From Novosphingobium sp. ST904 (GTDB taxonomy: Bacteria > Pseudomonadota > Alphaproteobacteria > Sphingomonadales > Sphingomonadaceae): a DNA stretch of 64,000 nucleotides. The stretch spans positions 304,647-368,646 of the forward strand of contig NZ_LGJH01000166.1 in assembly GCF_001298105.1 (NCBI RefSeq), in the 5' to 3' direction. The notes under the pieces are model-generated. The model saw only the letters and a program-made list of their open reading frames with translations. It did no database searches and was not told where the DNA came from. Positions 17,341 to 27,360 of this stretch are shown here, in pieces (the stretch's first letter is position 1; each line of letters opens with the position of its first letter). A program made the translations under genes and the position numbers.

Positions 17341-18816
17341 ATGGCGAGTTTCATGAGGTTCGGTTGCAGCGTGCTGGCGGTCATCGCGGCGACGGGTCTC
17401 GCAGCGGAGCCGGCCCTGGCCCAGAAGGCGGATTCCGCCAAGACGGATACGGCAACGAAGAAGAAGACCGTGTCGACGCCGACCTCGATCCTGCCGACCA
17501 CGCAGGCGACCCCGGCCGTGCCGTCTTCCGCTTCCACGAAGCCGGTCTCGCGCCCGGCCGTGCAGCCGGTCATCCAGCCCAGCGCGGTTCCCACTGCCAT
17601 TCCGACGGTGTCCTATCCGGTCGTGCAGGATACGCTGCTGGCGGAGCCGGTGATGTCCTGGTCGGTGGCCGATGCCAAGGCGCTGCTGTCGACCGTGGGG
17701 TACATCGGCAAGGAAGGTCTCGTTCCGGCCGATTATCAGCCCGCCGCGCTCAAGGCGGCGATCGCCAAGGGTGAGGGTGACGACCTCGATGCGCTGGCGA
17801 GCCGCGTGTTCGGCTGGCTGATCGAGGATCTTCGCGACGGTCGCACGCCGATGAAGTCGCGCGTGCAGTGGTTCGCGGTCGATCCCGACCAGGATCTCAT
17901 GCCGACCGCCCAGATCATGGCGCAGGCGCTTTCGGAGCATGACGTGGCGGGCGTCGTCGACAAGCTGGCCCCGACCAATCCCGACTATGCCGCGCTCAAG
18001 GCCGATCTCAACGCCACCCCCATGGCGAACAAGGCGCGCCGCGCGCTGATCCAGGCCAATATGGACCGCTGGCGCTGGCTCGCCCGCGACCTTGGCGACG
18101 TGTACCTGATGACCAACATTCCGGAGTTCCAGCTCCGCCTCGTGGTCCGCAACAAGATCATCCGCAGCTACAAGACCGTGGTCGGCAAGCCCGGCCGCAC
18201 GGCGACGCCGCAGCTCGCCGAAACGGTGAGCGCGGTGGTCTTCAACCCGACCTGGACGGTGCCGCAATCCATCGTGAAGGGTGAAGGCCTCGGCGCGAAG
18301 GTGCTGAACAACCCGACCTGGGCGCGCAATGCGGGCTACAAGGCCACCAAGAACGGCGACGGCACCATCACCGTGGTCCAGCAGCCCGGTGCCAACAACT
18401 CGCTTGGCCTGATGAAGATCGACATGCCCAACCCGCACGCGATCTATCTGCACGACACGCCGTCGAAGCAGTATTTCAACTCGGACGTGCGCGCCTTCAG
18501 CCATGGCTGCATCCGCACCGAGCGCGCGGTGGAACTGGGCATGACGATGGCCATTCTCGGCGCCAAGAAGAGCGCCACCGAAGCTGCCGAAATCTCGCGT
18601 TCCGGCACTTATACCAAGGTCGAGATGACCCGGACGTTCCCGGTCTACCTGACCTACTTCACATATGCCCGCTCGATCGATGGGCAGCTGAAGCCGTTCA
18701 ACGATCTCTACGAACGCGACAAGCCGGTGCTCGACAGTTTCCTCGCCCCGCGCCAGATCAAGACCACCCAGCGCGCGAGCGAGGAAGAGATCATCAAGCT
18801 CGACAACCCGCTTTAA
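17341..18816 (+). CDS. periplasmic L,D-transpeptidase (YkuD domain)
   Basis: This enzyme forms 3-3 crosslinks in peptidoglycan or attaches proteins to it, using a catalytic cysteine. A signal peptide (VLAVIAATGLAAEPALAQ) is followed by a Lys/Thr/Pro-rich linker to about residue 90, a peptidoglycan-binding-like helical region and the YcbB-type catalytic domain. The active-site motif SHGCIRTERAVELG lies near residue 395, with the upstream catalytic His in IYLHDTPSKQYF. The 491-residue length fits the LdtD (YcbB) class. It is divergent from the DMT permease gene and stands as a single gene. An alternative start is the Met five codons in. Confidence 0.93.
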   Translation: MASFMRFGCSVLAVIAATGLAAEPALAQKADSAKTDTATKKKTVSTPTSILPTTQATPAVPSSASTKPVSRPAVQPVIQPSAVPTAIPTVSYPVVQDTLLAEPVMSWSVADAKALLSTVGYIGKEGLVPADYQPAALKAAIAKGEGDDLDALASRVFGWLIEDLRDGRTPMKSRVQWFAVDPDQDLMPTAQIMAQALSEHDVAGVVDKLAPTNPDYAALKADLNATPMANKARRALIQANMDRWRWLARDLGDVYLMTNIPEFQLRLVVRNKIIRSYKTVVGKPGRTATPQLAETVSAVVFNPTWTVPQSIVKGEGLGAKVLNNPTWARNAGYKATKNGDGTITVVQQPGANNSLGLMKIDMPNPHAIYLHDTPSKQYFNSDVRAFSHGCIRTERAVELGMTMAILGAKKSATEAAEISRSGTYTKVEMTRTFPVYLTYFTYARSIDGQLKPFNDLYERDKPVLDSFLAPRQIKTTQRASEEEIIKLDNPL

Positions 18817-18954
18817 AAAGTGCGGGTTTCGCCTTGGTAACGGCGAAACGGGCCGGACGGAGGTAACGCGCAGGCGATTGCCGGTGCTCCGGCCTTGCCT
18901 CGCCCGATCGGGGTAGCCACCTAGGCGAACGATGTTTGCCGAGGAATCCCGATC

Positions 18955-19236
18955 ATGAGCGAGAACACCGACCGCATCGGCGAGGCGACCTCCCGGATCG
19001 TCGAGCTCGAAGCCGAACTCGAAGCTTCGGGCACCACCACCCGCGCCGAGGCCGAACTGGTTCGCGCCAAGGCGCTGCTGCACGAATGGGTCGATAGTGT
19101 GGTGGCCGTGGTCGCCACGCCCGGCGTCGGCCGCGCGGTGCTGATTCACGATAACGGCACGGAATCGCGCATCGCCTCGCCAGAGCTGCCGTTCCGGCTG
19201 GCCGTGCCGGTTTCCTTCGAACGGCGGGAAAATTAG
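18955..19236 (+). CDS. hypothetical 93-residue cytosolic protein
   Basis: The ATG is preceded by GAGGA at a suitable distance. The first 50 residues are an amphipathic helix rich in Glu and Ala (RIGEATSRIVELEAELEA, AELVRAKALLHEWVDSV), followed by a short beta-rich end (GVGRAVLIHDNGTESRIASP). No signal peptide or membrane helix is seen. I do not recognise the family. Codon use matches that of its neighbours. It follows the L,D-transpeptidase gene by 138 bases and is convergent with the UPF0178 gene. Confidence 0.7.
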   Translation: MSENTDRIGEATSRIVELEAELEASGTTTRAEAELVRAKALLHEWVDSVVAVVATPGVGRAVLIHDNGTESRIASPELPFRLAVPVSFERREN

Positions 19237-19303
19237 GTCGCAGGCGGCCTCCACCCGTGAGGCGCTGACGTGCGAGCATGAGCTCGGGATTAGGGAGGGG
19301 CGC

Positions 19304-19756
19304 TCAGCCTCTCCGCAAAAGCCTGACCACCACCTGATCGAGGCTTGAAAGATACCGGGAACGGTCCGTCTTGCTGAACGGCGGCGGGCCGCCGATGGCA
19401 TCGCCGCCGGCGCGCAGGTCGGCCATGATCGCGCGGGTGGCGATGGCGCTGCCGATCGAGGAGGTGGTGAAGGGCTTTCCGTTCGGCGCCACGACTTGCG
19501 CCCCCAGCTTCAGGCAGCGGTCCGCCAGCAGGATATCGGCGGTGATGACGACGGTGCCCGGCCCGGTGTTCTCGGCGATCCAGTCGTCGGCGGCGTCGAA
19601 GGCATCGCTCACCACCTTGCGGGAGATGAGCGGACTTTGCGGCACCCGGATCGGGCTGTTGCTGACAACCACCACTGGCACTTTGTAGCGCGCGGCGACA
19701 CGGTAGGTTTCGTCCTTCACCGGGCAGGCGTCGGCATCGATCAATATGCGGATCAT
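19304..19756 (-). CDS. UPF0178 (YaiI/YqxD) family protein
   Basis: This 150-residue member of UPF0178 is a PIN-like fold of unknown function that is widespread in bacteria. It starts MIRILIDADACPVKDET and shows the family motifs VVVSNSP, DAADDWIAENT, VITADILLADRCL and APNGKPFTTSSIG. The start at 19756 matches the family better than the ATG six codons upstream. It is divergent from the glutathione transferase-like gene, with about 90 bases between. Confidence 0.9.
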   Translation of the reverse strand: MIRILIDADACPVKDETYRVAARYKVPVVVVSNSPIRVPQSPLISRKVVSDAFDAADDWIAENTGPGTVVITADILLADRCLKLGAQVVAPNGKPFTTSSIGSAIATRAIMADLRAGGDAIGGPPPFSKTDRSRYLSSLDQVVVRLLRRG

Positions 19757-19848
19757 CGCGGCCCCATAACCCAACTCGGCGCAAATGACGAACCCGGTTG
19801 CCGAAATTGCGCTCGCGGCCCATCATGCCGGTGAACGGGAGAGCCGCC

Positions 19849-20499
19849 ATGCCGCAGCCTACGATCACCGCTTTTGCCCAGTCGCCCGATCGCGGCAGGG
19901 GCCTCGCCCGCGATATGGCGGTGCGCTGGGCGCTGGAGGAAGTGGGCCAGCCCTACGCCGTGCGCCTCGTCTCTTTCGAGGAAATGAAGCAGCCGGATCA
20001 CCGCTCGCGCCATCCTTTCGGGCAGATCCCGACCTATGAGCAAGGCGATCTCGCGCTGTTCGAATCCGGGGCCATCGTCCTGCATATCGCGCAGAGCCAT
20101 CCGGGCTTGTTGCCGGAAGGTGGAGACGCGCGGATGCGGGCGGTTATGTGGATCTTCGCCGCCCTCAGCACGGTCGAACCGGTGATCGTCCAGCGCTCCG
20201 AGGTCCTGCTGTTCGAGCGTGAGCGCCCCTGGTACGAAACGCGCCGCGCTTCCATCGAACAGCGTATCGAGGCGCGGCTGGCGGAACTCGCCGTGCGTCT
20301 CGGCACGTCGGAGTGGCTGGAAGGCGAATTCAGCGCGGGCGACCTGATGATGGTGCAGGTGCTGCGGCGGCTCGGCGGATCGGATGTGCTGGCCGCCAAC
20401 GAAACCGTGCTTGCCTATGTGGCGCGCGGCGAGGCGCGTCCGGCCTTCCAGCGCGCCTTCGCCGCCCAGCTTGCGGTGTTCGAACAAGCGAAGGCCTGA
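19849..20499 (+). CDS. glutathione S-transferase family protein
   Basis: A 216-residue cytosolic protein. The N-terminal thioredoxin-like half is recognisable by SPDRGRGLARDMAVRWALEE, HPFGQIPTYEQGDLALFESGAIVLHIA (the cis-Pro and the Glu-Ser glutathione site); the C-terminal half is helical. The usual catalytic Ser/Tyr/Cys cannot be assigned with confidence from the SPDRGRG turn. GGGAG lies just before the ATG at 19849, which favours it over the upstream in-frame ATGs. The substrate is unknown. Confidence 0.88.
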   Translation: MPQPTITAFAQSPDRGRGLARDMAVRWALEEVGQPYAVRLVSFEEMKQPDHRSRHPFGQIPTYEQGDLALFESGAIVLHIAQSHPGLLPEGGDARMRAVMWIFAALSTVEPVIVQRSEVLLFERERPWYETRRASIEQRIEARLAELAVRLGTSEWLEGEFSAGDLMMVQVLRRLGGSDVLAANETVLAYVARGEARPAFQRAFAAQLAVFEQAKA

Positions 20500-20512
20500 G
20501 GGCGCTGGGCCT

Positions 20513-22345
20513 TCAGTGCTGGCGGATCACCGCCAGGAAAGCCTCGCCATAAGCTTCGAGCTTGCGCGCGCCGATGCCGCCGATTTCACCAAGCTGCGCC
20601 AGTGAAGACGGGCGCGCGGTGGCCATTTCGCGCAAGGTGGCGTCGTGGAACACGACATAGGGCGGAACCCCTGCTTCCTGCGCAAGGTCGCGGCGGAGCG
20701 TGCGCAGGGCATCGAACAGCGGATCGCCCACCGGGTTGGCGCCGCTGTCCGCCCCGCCTTTGCCGCCGCGCTTCTTCTTTTCGCGCTTGGGCGGAACGAC
20801 GATCATCACCGCGGCTTCGCCCTTGAGGATTTCCCGCGCATCTCCGCCCAGGGACAGGCCGCCATGCTCGGTCGGCAGGAGGCTGCCGCGGGCCTGCAGG
20901 GCGCGGGCGAGCGGCTTGAGCAGCGGTTGCTCGTCCGCCGTCAGGATGCCGAAGACCGAGAGCTGGTCATGCCCGCGTTGCAGCACGCGGTCGTCGCTCA
21001 TGCCCAGCAGCACTTTTTCAAGATGGCCGAGGCCGTAGCTCTGCCCGGTACGATAGACCGTGGAGAGGAGCTTTCGCGCCAGCTCGGATACATCGATCAC
21101 GCCGGCCGGCTCGAGGCAGTTGTCGCAATTGCCACAGGACGAGGCGGGTGTTTCGCCGAAGTGGCGCAGCAGCACGGCGCGGCGGCATTCGGCGGTTTCC
21201 ACGAGCCCTGCGAGCGCATCGAGGCGCTGGCGTTCGCTTTGCAGGCGGTGCGGTTCGATCTCGGACAGACGCTGGCGGGCGCGGGCGAAATCGTCGGCCC
21301 CCCAGAACATCACCGCGACCGAGGGATCGCCGTCGCGCCCGGCACGGCCGGTTTCCTGGTAATAGGCCTCGATCGACTTGGGGATGCCGGCGTGGGCGAC
21401 GAAGCGCACGTCGGGCTTGTCGATACCCATGCCGAAAGCCACCGTGGCAACCATCACCATGTCTTCCGAGGCCACGAAAGCCGCCTGGTTGCGGGCGCGG
21501 ACTTCGGGGTCGAGCCCGGCGTGATAGGGCAGCACGCGCCGCCCGGTGGCGGATGCGAGGGTTTCTGCCAGTTGCTCGACGCGGGCTCGGGTGGGCGCAT
21601 AGACGATGCCGGGGCCGGGGTTCTCGTCCATGACCGCCTTGATCTGCCGCATCGCGCTTTCGCGGGGGCGGATCGTGTAGCGGATGTTGGGACGGTCGAA
21701 CCCGGCAACGATCAGTCCTTCGTCGGGAATGCCGAGCTGGGCGAGGATGTCGGTGCGGGTATGGTGGTCTGCCGTGGCCGTCAGCGCGAGGCGCGGCACG
21801 TCCGGGAAAGCGTCGAGCAGCGGTCGCAGCAGGCGATAGTCTGGCCGGAAGTCATGGCCCCATTCGGACACGCAGTGTGCTTCGTCGATGGCGAAGAGGG
21901 CGACGCGCGACTGTTCCAGAAGCTCGCGGAAATGCGGCTGGCTGGCACGTTCGGGGGCGATGTAGAGCAGGTCCAGCTCACCGGCGCGGAAGCGGTCCAT
22001 GGTGAGGCCGCGATCGGTGTCGGCGCTGGTGAGCGTGGCGGCGCGGATGCCGTTGGCGCGGGCCGAGCGAAGCTGGTCGTGCATGAGCGCGATCAGCGGG
22101 GACACGACCACGCAGGTCCCGTCCAGCATGACCGCAGGAAGCTGGTAGGTCAGCGACTTGCCCGCGCCTGTGGGCATGACGGCCAGGGTCGAGCGGCCGG
22201 AAAGCGCGCGCATGACGACCTGATCCTGCACCCCGCGGAAGGCGTTGAAGCCGAAGGTTGCATGAAGCGCTTCGTGAGCATCAGGCAGGAGATCGGCGAG
22301 AAGGTCAGCGTCTGGCACGGGGCGCTTATGGCAGAGCATGGGCAT
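20513..22345 (-). CDS. recQ: ATP-dependent DNA helicase RecQ
   Basis: RecQ unwinds DNA 3' to 5' in RecF-pathway repair. The 610-residue protein shows motif I VMPTGAGKSLTYQLP, motif II AIDEAHCVSEWGHDFRPDY, motif III LTATAD, motif VI QETGRAGRDG, the zinc-binding cysteines in the RQC region (CRRAVLLRHFGE and CGNCDNCLE) and a C-terminal HRDC domain (about the last 75 residues, ATARPSSLAQLGEIGGIGARKLEAYGE). A lysine-rich insert (KREKKKRGGKGG) separates RQC and HRDC. The start is the ATG at 22345 or the one two codons later. It is divergent from the SDR gene. Confidence 0.96.
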   Translation of the reverse strand: MPMLCHKRPVPDADLLADLLPDAHEALHATFGFNAFRGVQDQVVMRALSGRSTLAVMPTGAGKSLTYQLPAVMLDGTCVVVSPLIALMHDQLRSARANGIRAATLTSADTDRGLTMDRFRAGELDLLYIAPERASQPHFRELLEQSRVALFAIDEAHCVSEWGHDFRPDYRLLRPLLDAFPDVPRLALTATADHHTRTDILAQLGIPDEGLIVAGFDRPNIRYTIRPRESAMRQIKAVMDENPGPGIVYAPTRARVEQLAETLASATGRRVLPYHAGLDPEVRARNQAAFVASEDMVMVATVAFGMGIDKPDVRFVAHAGIPKSIEAYYQETGRAGRDGDPSVAVMFWGADDFARARQRLSEIEPHRLQSERQRLDALAGLVETAECRRAVLLRHFGETPASSCGNCDNCLEPAGVIDVSELARKLLSTVYRTGQSYGLGHLEKVLLGMSDDRVLQRGHDQLSVFGILTADEQPLLKPLARALQARGSLLPTEHGGLSLGGDAREILKGEAAVMIVVPPKREKKKRGGKGGADSGANPVGDPLFDALRTLRRDLAQEAGVPPYVVFHDATLREMATARPSSLAQLGEIGGIGARKLEAYGEAFLAVIRQH

Positions 22346-22453
22346 GTCTGAAAACCGCCGAACCGATGATTTCCTCCGTTTCCGCGCCAAAGCTTGCGGT
22401 TTGGCCGCCCGGGTAGTGGAAATGGCGGCAATGAATGGAGAGGATTGGCAGGC

Positions 22454-23308
22454 ATGACCAAACGCGTGGCGGTAGTGACGGGCGCAAGTTCGGGCATCGG
22501 GCTGGAGACGGCACGGGCCCTGGCGAAGCAGGGGTTCCGGGTGATCGGCGTGGGCCGCGATCCGCAGCGATGTGCGGCGGCCGAGGCAGACCTTGCAGCT
22601 GATGGCGGCGAGATCGAGATGCTGCGCGCCGATCTCTCGTTGCTGGCCGAAGTCGACCGGCTGGCGGATGCGATCGCGCAGAAGGTCGATTCCATCGATG
22701 TACTGGTCAACAACGCGGGCGGCATGGCGCGCGAACAGGCGCTGACGGCCGAGGGTTTCGAGGCGAATTACGCCGCCAATTTCATCGGGCCTTTCGCGCT
22801 GACCGCCCGCTTGCTGCCGCTCCTGCGCAAGGCTGCGGCAGATGCGCTGGAGGGCAGTGTCAGGATCGTCAACACCGCCTCGGATGGCAGCGAGATGATC
22901 CCCGCCATCAATCTTGCCGACTTGCAGAACCTCGGCAACTGGAGCCCGGGCGCGGCCTACTGCAGCGGGAAGCTCGCCAATGTGCTTCATGCCCGCGCGC
23001 TGGCGCCCCGGCTGGCGGCGGATGCTGTCGTGGCCCATTCGGTCCATCCCGGTACGGTCGGCAGCAATTTCTTCTCGCATACGCCGGACAGCGTGCAGGC
23101 GGCCTACGGCGATGCGCCGAAGCTGACGCCGGTGCAGGGGGCGGATACGGTGATCTGGCTGGCGACGGCGGAAGAGCCGGGCCGGTCGAGCGGCGGCTAC
23201 TGGTTCGAACGCGCGCCGCGGAAGCCCAATCCGCTGGTCGAGGATCAGGCTTTCGTCGAGGCGTTCTGGCAGGCGGCGGAAGCGCTGGCCGGAAGGGCGG
23301 GTGTCTAG
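22454..23308 (+). CDS. SDR family oxidoreductase, retinol-dehydrogenase-like
   Basis: A 284-residue NAD(P)-dependent short-chain dehydrogenase. The cofactor site is TGASSGIGLETARAL; NNAGGM, and the catalytic pair YCSGK follow at normal spacing, with SVHPGTVGSNF after it. The longer C-terminus (about 60 residues with WLATAEEPGRSSGGYWFERAPRKPN) is like the retinol dehydrogenase/WW-oxidoreductase group. An Arg at the end of the second strand (GRDPQR) suggests NADP. The substrate is unknown. GGAGAGGATT precedes the ATG. It is divergent from recQ and convergent with the antiporter gene. Confidence 0.88.
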   Translation: MTKRVAVVTGASSGIGLETARALAKQGFRVIGVGRDPQRCAAAEADLAADGGEIEMLRADLSLLAEVDRLADAIAQKVDSIDVLVNNAGGMAREQALTAEGFEANYAANFIGPFALTARLLPLLRKAAADALEGSVRIVNTASDGSEMIPAINLADLQNLGNWSPGAAYCSGKLANVLHARALAPRLAADAVVAHSVHPGTVGSNFFSHTPDSVQAAYGDAPKLTPVQGADTVIWLATAEEPGRSSGGYWFERAPRKPNPLVEDQAFVEAFWQAAEALAGRAGV

Positions 23309-23310
23309 AC

Positions 23311-24498
23311 CTAGTCGCTGGCGGCCAGCCGGGCGAGGCGGGGTTTGACGATGGGCACGGTCAGCATCGTGCTCATCACCGCCATCAGCAGCAGGGCGGT
23401 GAAGGTCTCCGGGGTGACGATCTTCTTGTCCAGCAGGACGTTGACGAAGATGATCATGATGAGCGCCTTGGTCTGGAGCATCCAGCCGATCACGCTCGCT
23501 TCGCCCTTCTTCCAGCCCAGCAGCTTTCCGGCGAGGTGAATGCCCGCCAGCTTGCCGACGACCGAGGCGACCAGGAACAGGATCGCTGCACCGATCACCA
23601 TCGCCCCGCCCATTCCCCAGTTGGTCCGCAGGCCGGTGCTGAGGAAGAACACCGGCATCACGGTCAGCAGCAGGAATTCGCGGAACAGGTCGAGTTTCTC
23701 GCGGCTGAACCAGCCGGCGTCCAGCACGACGCCGGCAAGGAAGGCGCCGACCATGAAGTGCAGTCCGGACCAGTCCGCCGCGAAGCCGACGAGTGCCAGC
23801 CAGATCAGCGCCACATACCAGCGGTCCTGTTCGCCGAGGCGCCTGAACAGCGCGCGGACGGCGAAGGAGGCCACCGCGAAGGCGGCGAGGAACAGGCCCT
23901 GCCGGCCGACGCGCTCCCAGTCCACCAGGATCAGCGCCAGCACGCCCCAGATCGCGATATCGTCAAGGCTGGCATAGCGCAGCAGGCGCTGGCCGAGCGG
24001 TTCCCGGAAAATGCCGAGCTTTTCCATCAGCAGCACCAGAATCGGCAGGGCGGTGACGGCGCAGGCCATGCCCACGCCGAGCACGGCTTGCGGATAGCTG
24101 CCTTCGGGGCCGATCCAGCCGGGCGAACGCAGCAGCAGCGCAGCGGCGAGGGCGCCGAAGGCGAGCGGGGTAAGCAGGGCGCAGGCGGCCGTGAGGGTGG
24201 TTTCGCCGCGGTGCTTCCAGGCGTCGCTGAGATCGAGTTCGACTCCGGCGACGAAGACGAACATCATCACCGCCCACCAGGCCACGCCGTTCAGCGCGGT
24301 CATGACTTGCGGGTTGAAGACCAGCGCGTGGAAGTCCGGCGCCGCATGGCCGAGCACGCCGGGGCCGAGCAGGATGCCGCCGATGATCTGGACGACGACC
24401 AGCGGTGCCCAATGCTCGGTGCGCAGCAGCCGCCACACGAGATATGGCGCCGCGAGGATGATCGTCAGCGCAATCAGGTAGATTTCGGTCGTCCCCAT
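23311..24498 (-). CDS. Kef-type monovalent cation:proton antiporter (CPA2)
   Basis: About 395 residues of integral membrane protein with some 12 helices, matching the Na+/H+ exchanger domain of the CPA2 family. Visible markers are QIIGGILLGPGVLG in the first repeat, FVAGVELDLSD, and the ion-site helix LGVGMACAVTALPIL plus RYASLDDIAIWGVLALI (the double Asp). The C-terminal TrkA-N domain found in KefB/KefC is missing, so no NAD/glutathione gating is expected. The start is the second ATG of two closely spaced Met codons (24498); the first is at 24516. The gene converges with the SDR gene. Confidence 0.88.
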   Translation of the reverse strand: MGTTEIYLIALTIILAAPYLVWRLLRTEHWAPLVVVQIIGGILLGPGVLGHAAPDFHALVFNPQVMTALNGVAWWAVMMFVFVAGVELDLSDAWKHRGETTLTAACALLTPLAFGALAAALLLRSPGWIGPEGSYPQAVLGVGMACAVTALPILVLLMEKLGIFREPLGQRLLRYASLDDIAIWGVLALILVDWERVGRQGLFLAAFAVASFAVRALFRRLGEQDRWYVALIWLALVGFAADWSGLHFMVGAFLAGVVLDAGWFSREKLDLFREFLLLTVMPVFFLSTGLRTNWGMGGAMVIGAAILFLVASVVGKLAGIHLAGKLLGWKKGEASVIGWMLQTKALIMIIFVNVLLDKKIVTPETFTALLLMAVMSTMLTVPIVKPRLARLAASD

Positions 24499-24598
24499 CG
24501 GGTGCCCCGTCCCCATTCATTTTTCGTTGGGGCATGGATGCCTTGCCCGGCGGCATTGGGCAATCGGGCTCGATGGGGTTTTTCCGGATTGTAACGAG

Positions 24599-24632
24599 AG
24601 GCACCGCCGCGTCCGGGATGGCGGCGGTGCCT
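24599..24632 (-). terminator. hairpin after metH, possible terminator
   Basis: Twelve-base arms (AGGCACCGCCGC and its complement) flank a 10-base loop, immediately after the stop of the methionine synthase gene. No T-tract follows, so termination may need Rho. Confidence 0.5.
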
Positions 24633-24639
24633 GTCGTAA

Positions 24640-27324
24640 TCAGTCGAGGTTGGGACGCAGCCAGCGCTCGGCGACGGCGAGGTCGACGTCGCGCCGTTCG
24701 GCATAGTCTTCGAGCTGGTCGCGGCCGATCCGGGCAACGCCGAAGTACTGGCTTTCCGGGTGGCCGAAATAGAAGCCCGAGACGGCGGCGGTGGGCAGCA
24801 TCGCCTGGCTTTCGGTCAGCACGATCCCGGCATTGTCCTGCGCCTTGAGCAGGTCGAACAGGATCGGCTTGAGCGAGTGGTCCGGGCAGGCCGGATAGCC
24901 GGGCGCGGGCCGGATGCCGCGATATTCCTCGCGGATCAGGGCGACATTGGTGAACTGCTCGTCCGGCGCATAGCCCCACAGTTTCGTGCGGACATGCTGG
25001 TGCAGGCGTTCGGCGAAGGCTTCGGCGAAGCGGTCGGCCAGGGCCTTGAGAAGGATGTCCGAATAGTCGTCGTGCGCGGCCTGGAAGCGTTCGAGGTGCG
25101 GTTCGATGCCGTGGATGCCGACCGCGAAGCCGCCCAGCCAGTCTCCGGCGGGGTCGACGAAGTCGGACAGGCAGAAGTTGGCCCGTCCCCGGCTCTTCTT
25201 CACCTGCTGGCGGAGGAACGGCAGGCGCACGAAGTCAGGGCCTTCGTCCACGCCCTGCTGGATGGCGTCGTAGACGACCTGCGGGTCCATGACGCCGGCG
25301 CCGACGATCACATCGTCACCTTGGGTGGCGGCAGGCCAGAAGGCGCAGACGCCCTTGGCGGTCAGCCACTTTTCCTCGACGATCTTCGCAAGCATCGCCT
25401 GGGCATCGGCGAAGAGGTTGCGGGCGCTTTCGCCCACGATCTCGTCATCGAGGATGGCCGGGTAGTTGCCCGCCAGTTCCCAGGCGCGGAAGAACGGCGT
25501 CCAGTCGAACGTCTCGACGAGTTCGGCAAGATCCCAGTCCGCGAATACGTGGAGGCCGGGTTCCAGCGGAGCGCCCGGCTTCTGCGCGAAATCGGGCGCG
25601 AAGGCATTGGCGCGGGCATCGGCGATCGGGAGCAGTTCGCTCTGGCCCTTGCCCTCGCGCGCAATGCGCACCTTTTCGTATTCGTCGGCCACGGAGCTGA
25701 CGAAAGGCACGCCTGCGTGTCCGACAGGAGCTGCGAGGCGACGCCGACCGCGCGGCTGGCGTCGAGGACGTGGATCACGGGGCCCTTGTAGGCGGGATCG
25801 ATGCGCAGGGCGGTGTGGACCTTGGACGTGGTGGCGCCGCCGATCAGCAGCGGGATATCCATCCCGGCGCGCTGCATTTCCTCGGCCACGGTCACCATCT
25901 CGTCGAGCGAGGGGGTGATGAGGCCGGAAAGGCCGATGATGTCGGCATCGTTCTCGTTGGCGGATTCGAGGATCTTGCTCCACGGCACCATCACGCCGAG
26001 GTCGATCACTTCGTAGCCGTTGCACTGGAGCACGACGCCGACGATGTTCTTGCCGATGTCATGCACGTCGCCCTTGACGGTGGCCATGATGATGCGGCCC
26101 TTGGCCTTGGCGCCCGCGTCCTTTTCCGCCTCGATGAAGGGGATCAAGTGGGCCACGGCCTTCTTCATCACGCGGGCCGACTTCACGACCTGGGGCAGGA
26201 ACATCTTGCCCGAGCCGAACAGGTCGCCGACGACGTTCATGCCGCCCATCAGCGGGCCTTCGATAACCTCGATCGGTCGTCCGCCCGCTGCGGCGATGGC
26301 GGCGCGCGCTTCCTCGGTATCCTCGACCACATAGGCATCGATGCCGCGCACGAGGGCATGCTCGATGCGCTTGGTCACGTCCCAGCCGCGCCATTCCTCG
26401 GCGGCCTTTTCCGCGACCTTGTCCTTGCCCTTGTAGCTTTCGGCGAGGTCGATCAGGCGTTCGGTGGAGGTCTTGCCGTCCTCGCCCACGCCGGGGCGGC
26501 GCATCATGATGACGTCTTCGCAAGCCTCGCGCAGGGCGGGGTCGATCTGGTCGTAGACGTCGAGCTGGCCCGCATTGACGATGGCCATGTCGAGCCCGGC
26601 GGGGATCGCGTGGTAGAGGAACACCGAGTGCATCGCCCGGCGCACCGTCTCGTTGCCGCGGAACGAGAACGAGAGGTTGGAAAGGCCGCCCGAGAAGTGG
26701 ACGTGGGGGCAGGCCTTGCGGATTTCGACCACCGCCTCGATGAAATCGAGCCCGTAGCGGTCATGCTCCTCGATGCCGGTAGCGACCGCGAAGACGTTGG
26801 GGTCGAAGATGATGTCCTCGGGCGGGAAGCCGATGCCGGTCAGCAACTGGTAGGCGCGCGAGCAGATCTCGATCTTGCGTTCGCGGGTGTCGGCCTGGCC
26901 GGTCTCGTCGAAGGCCATGACGACCACGGCGGCGCCATAGTCCATGCACTTCTTCGCCTGGGCCAGGAACGGCTCCACGCCTTCCTTCATCGAGATCGAG
27001 TTGACGATCGGCTTGCCCGATATGCACTTCAGACCGGCCTCGATCACATCCCACTTGGAACTGTCGATCATCACCGGGACGCGGGCGATATCCGGTTCGG
27101 CGGCGATGAGTTTGAGGAAGGTGGTCATGGCCACGACCGCGTCAAGCAGGCCTTCGTCCATGTTGACGTCGATGACCTGCGCACCGTTATCCACCTGCTG
27201 GCGCGCGACATCGACGCTTGGCATAGTCGCCCGCCATGATGAGCTTCTTGAACGCGGCCGAGCCGGTGACGTTGGTGCGCTCGCCGATATTGACGAAACG
27301 GGCGCCGGAATGAATCGAGGTCAT
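24640..27324 (-). CDS. metH: methionine synthase, C-terminal part (pterin-, B12- and activation domains), two frameshifts
   Basis: This is the cobalamin-dependent methyltransferase without its homocysteine domain, which is encoded separately at 27893. The start MTSIHSGARFVNIGERTNVTGSAAF begins the pterin-binding barrel; the B12 site GDVHDIGKN is near residue 470; the activation domain carries RPAPGYPACPDHSLK near the end. Frames break near 27222 (after AGDYA, mended by removing one base or adding two) and near 25713 (a G missing before VPFVSSVADEY). The full length is about 893 residues. Split MetH is normal in sphingomonads. It is the last gene of the metF-hmt-GNAT-metH operon. Confidence 0.93.
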
Positions 27325-27360
27325 GGTTTGTTGTTCTCGTTGGGACACTGGGCCAGCGAA

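Noticed and set aside
17305..19401. 698-codon open frame on the minus strand
   Set aside because: Antisense to the L,D-transpeptidase gene and a small neighbouring gene. The translation is Arg/His/Gly-rich with no fold-like pattern.
20645..22351. 568-codon open frame on the plus strand
   Set aside because: Antisense to recQ, which has all its helicase motifs.
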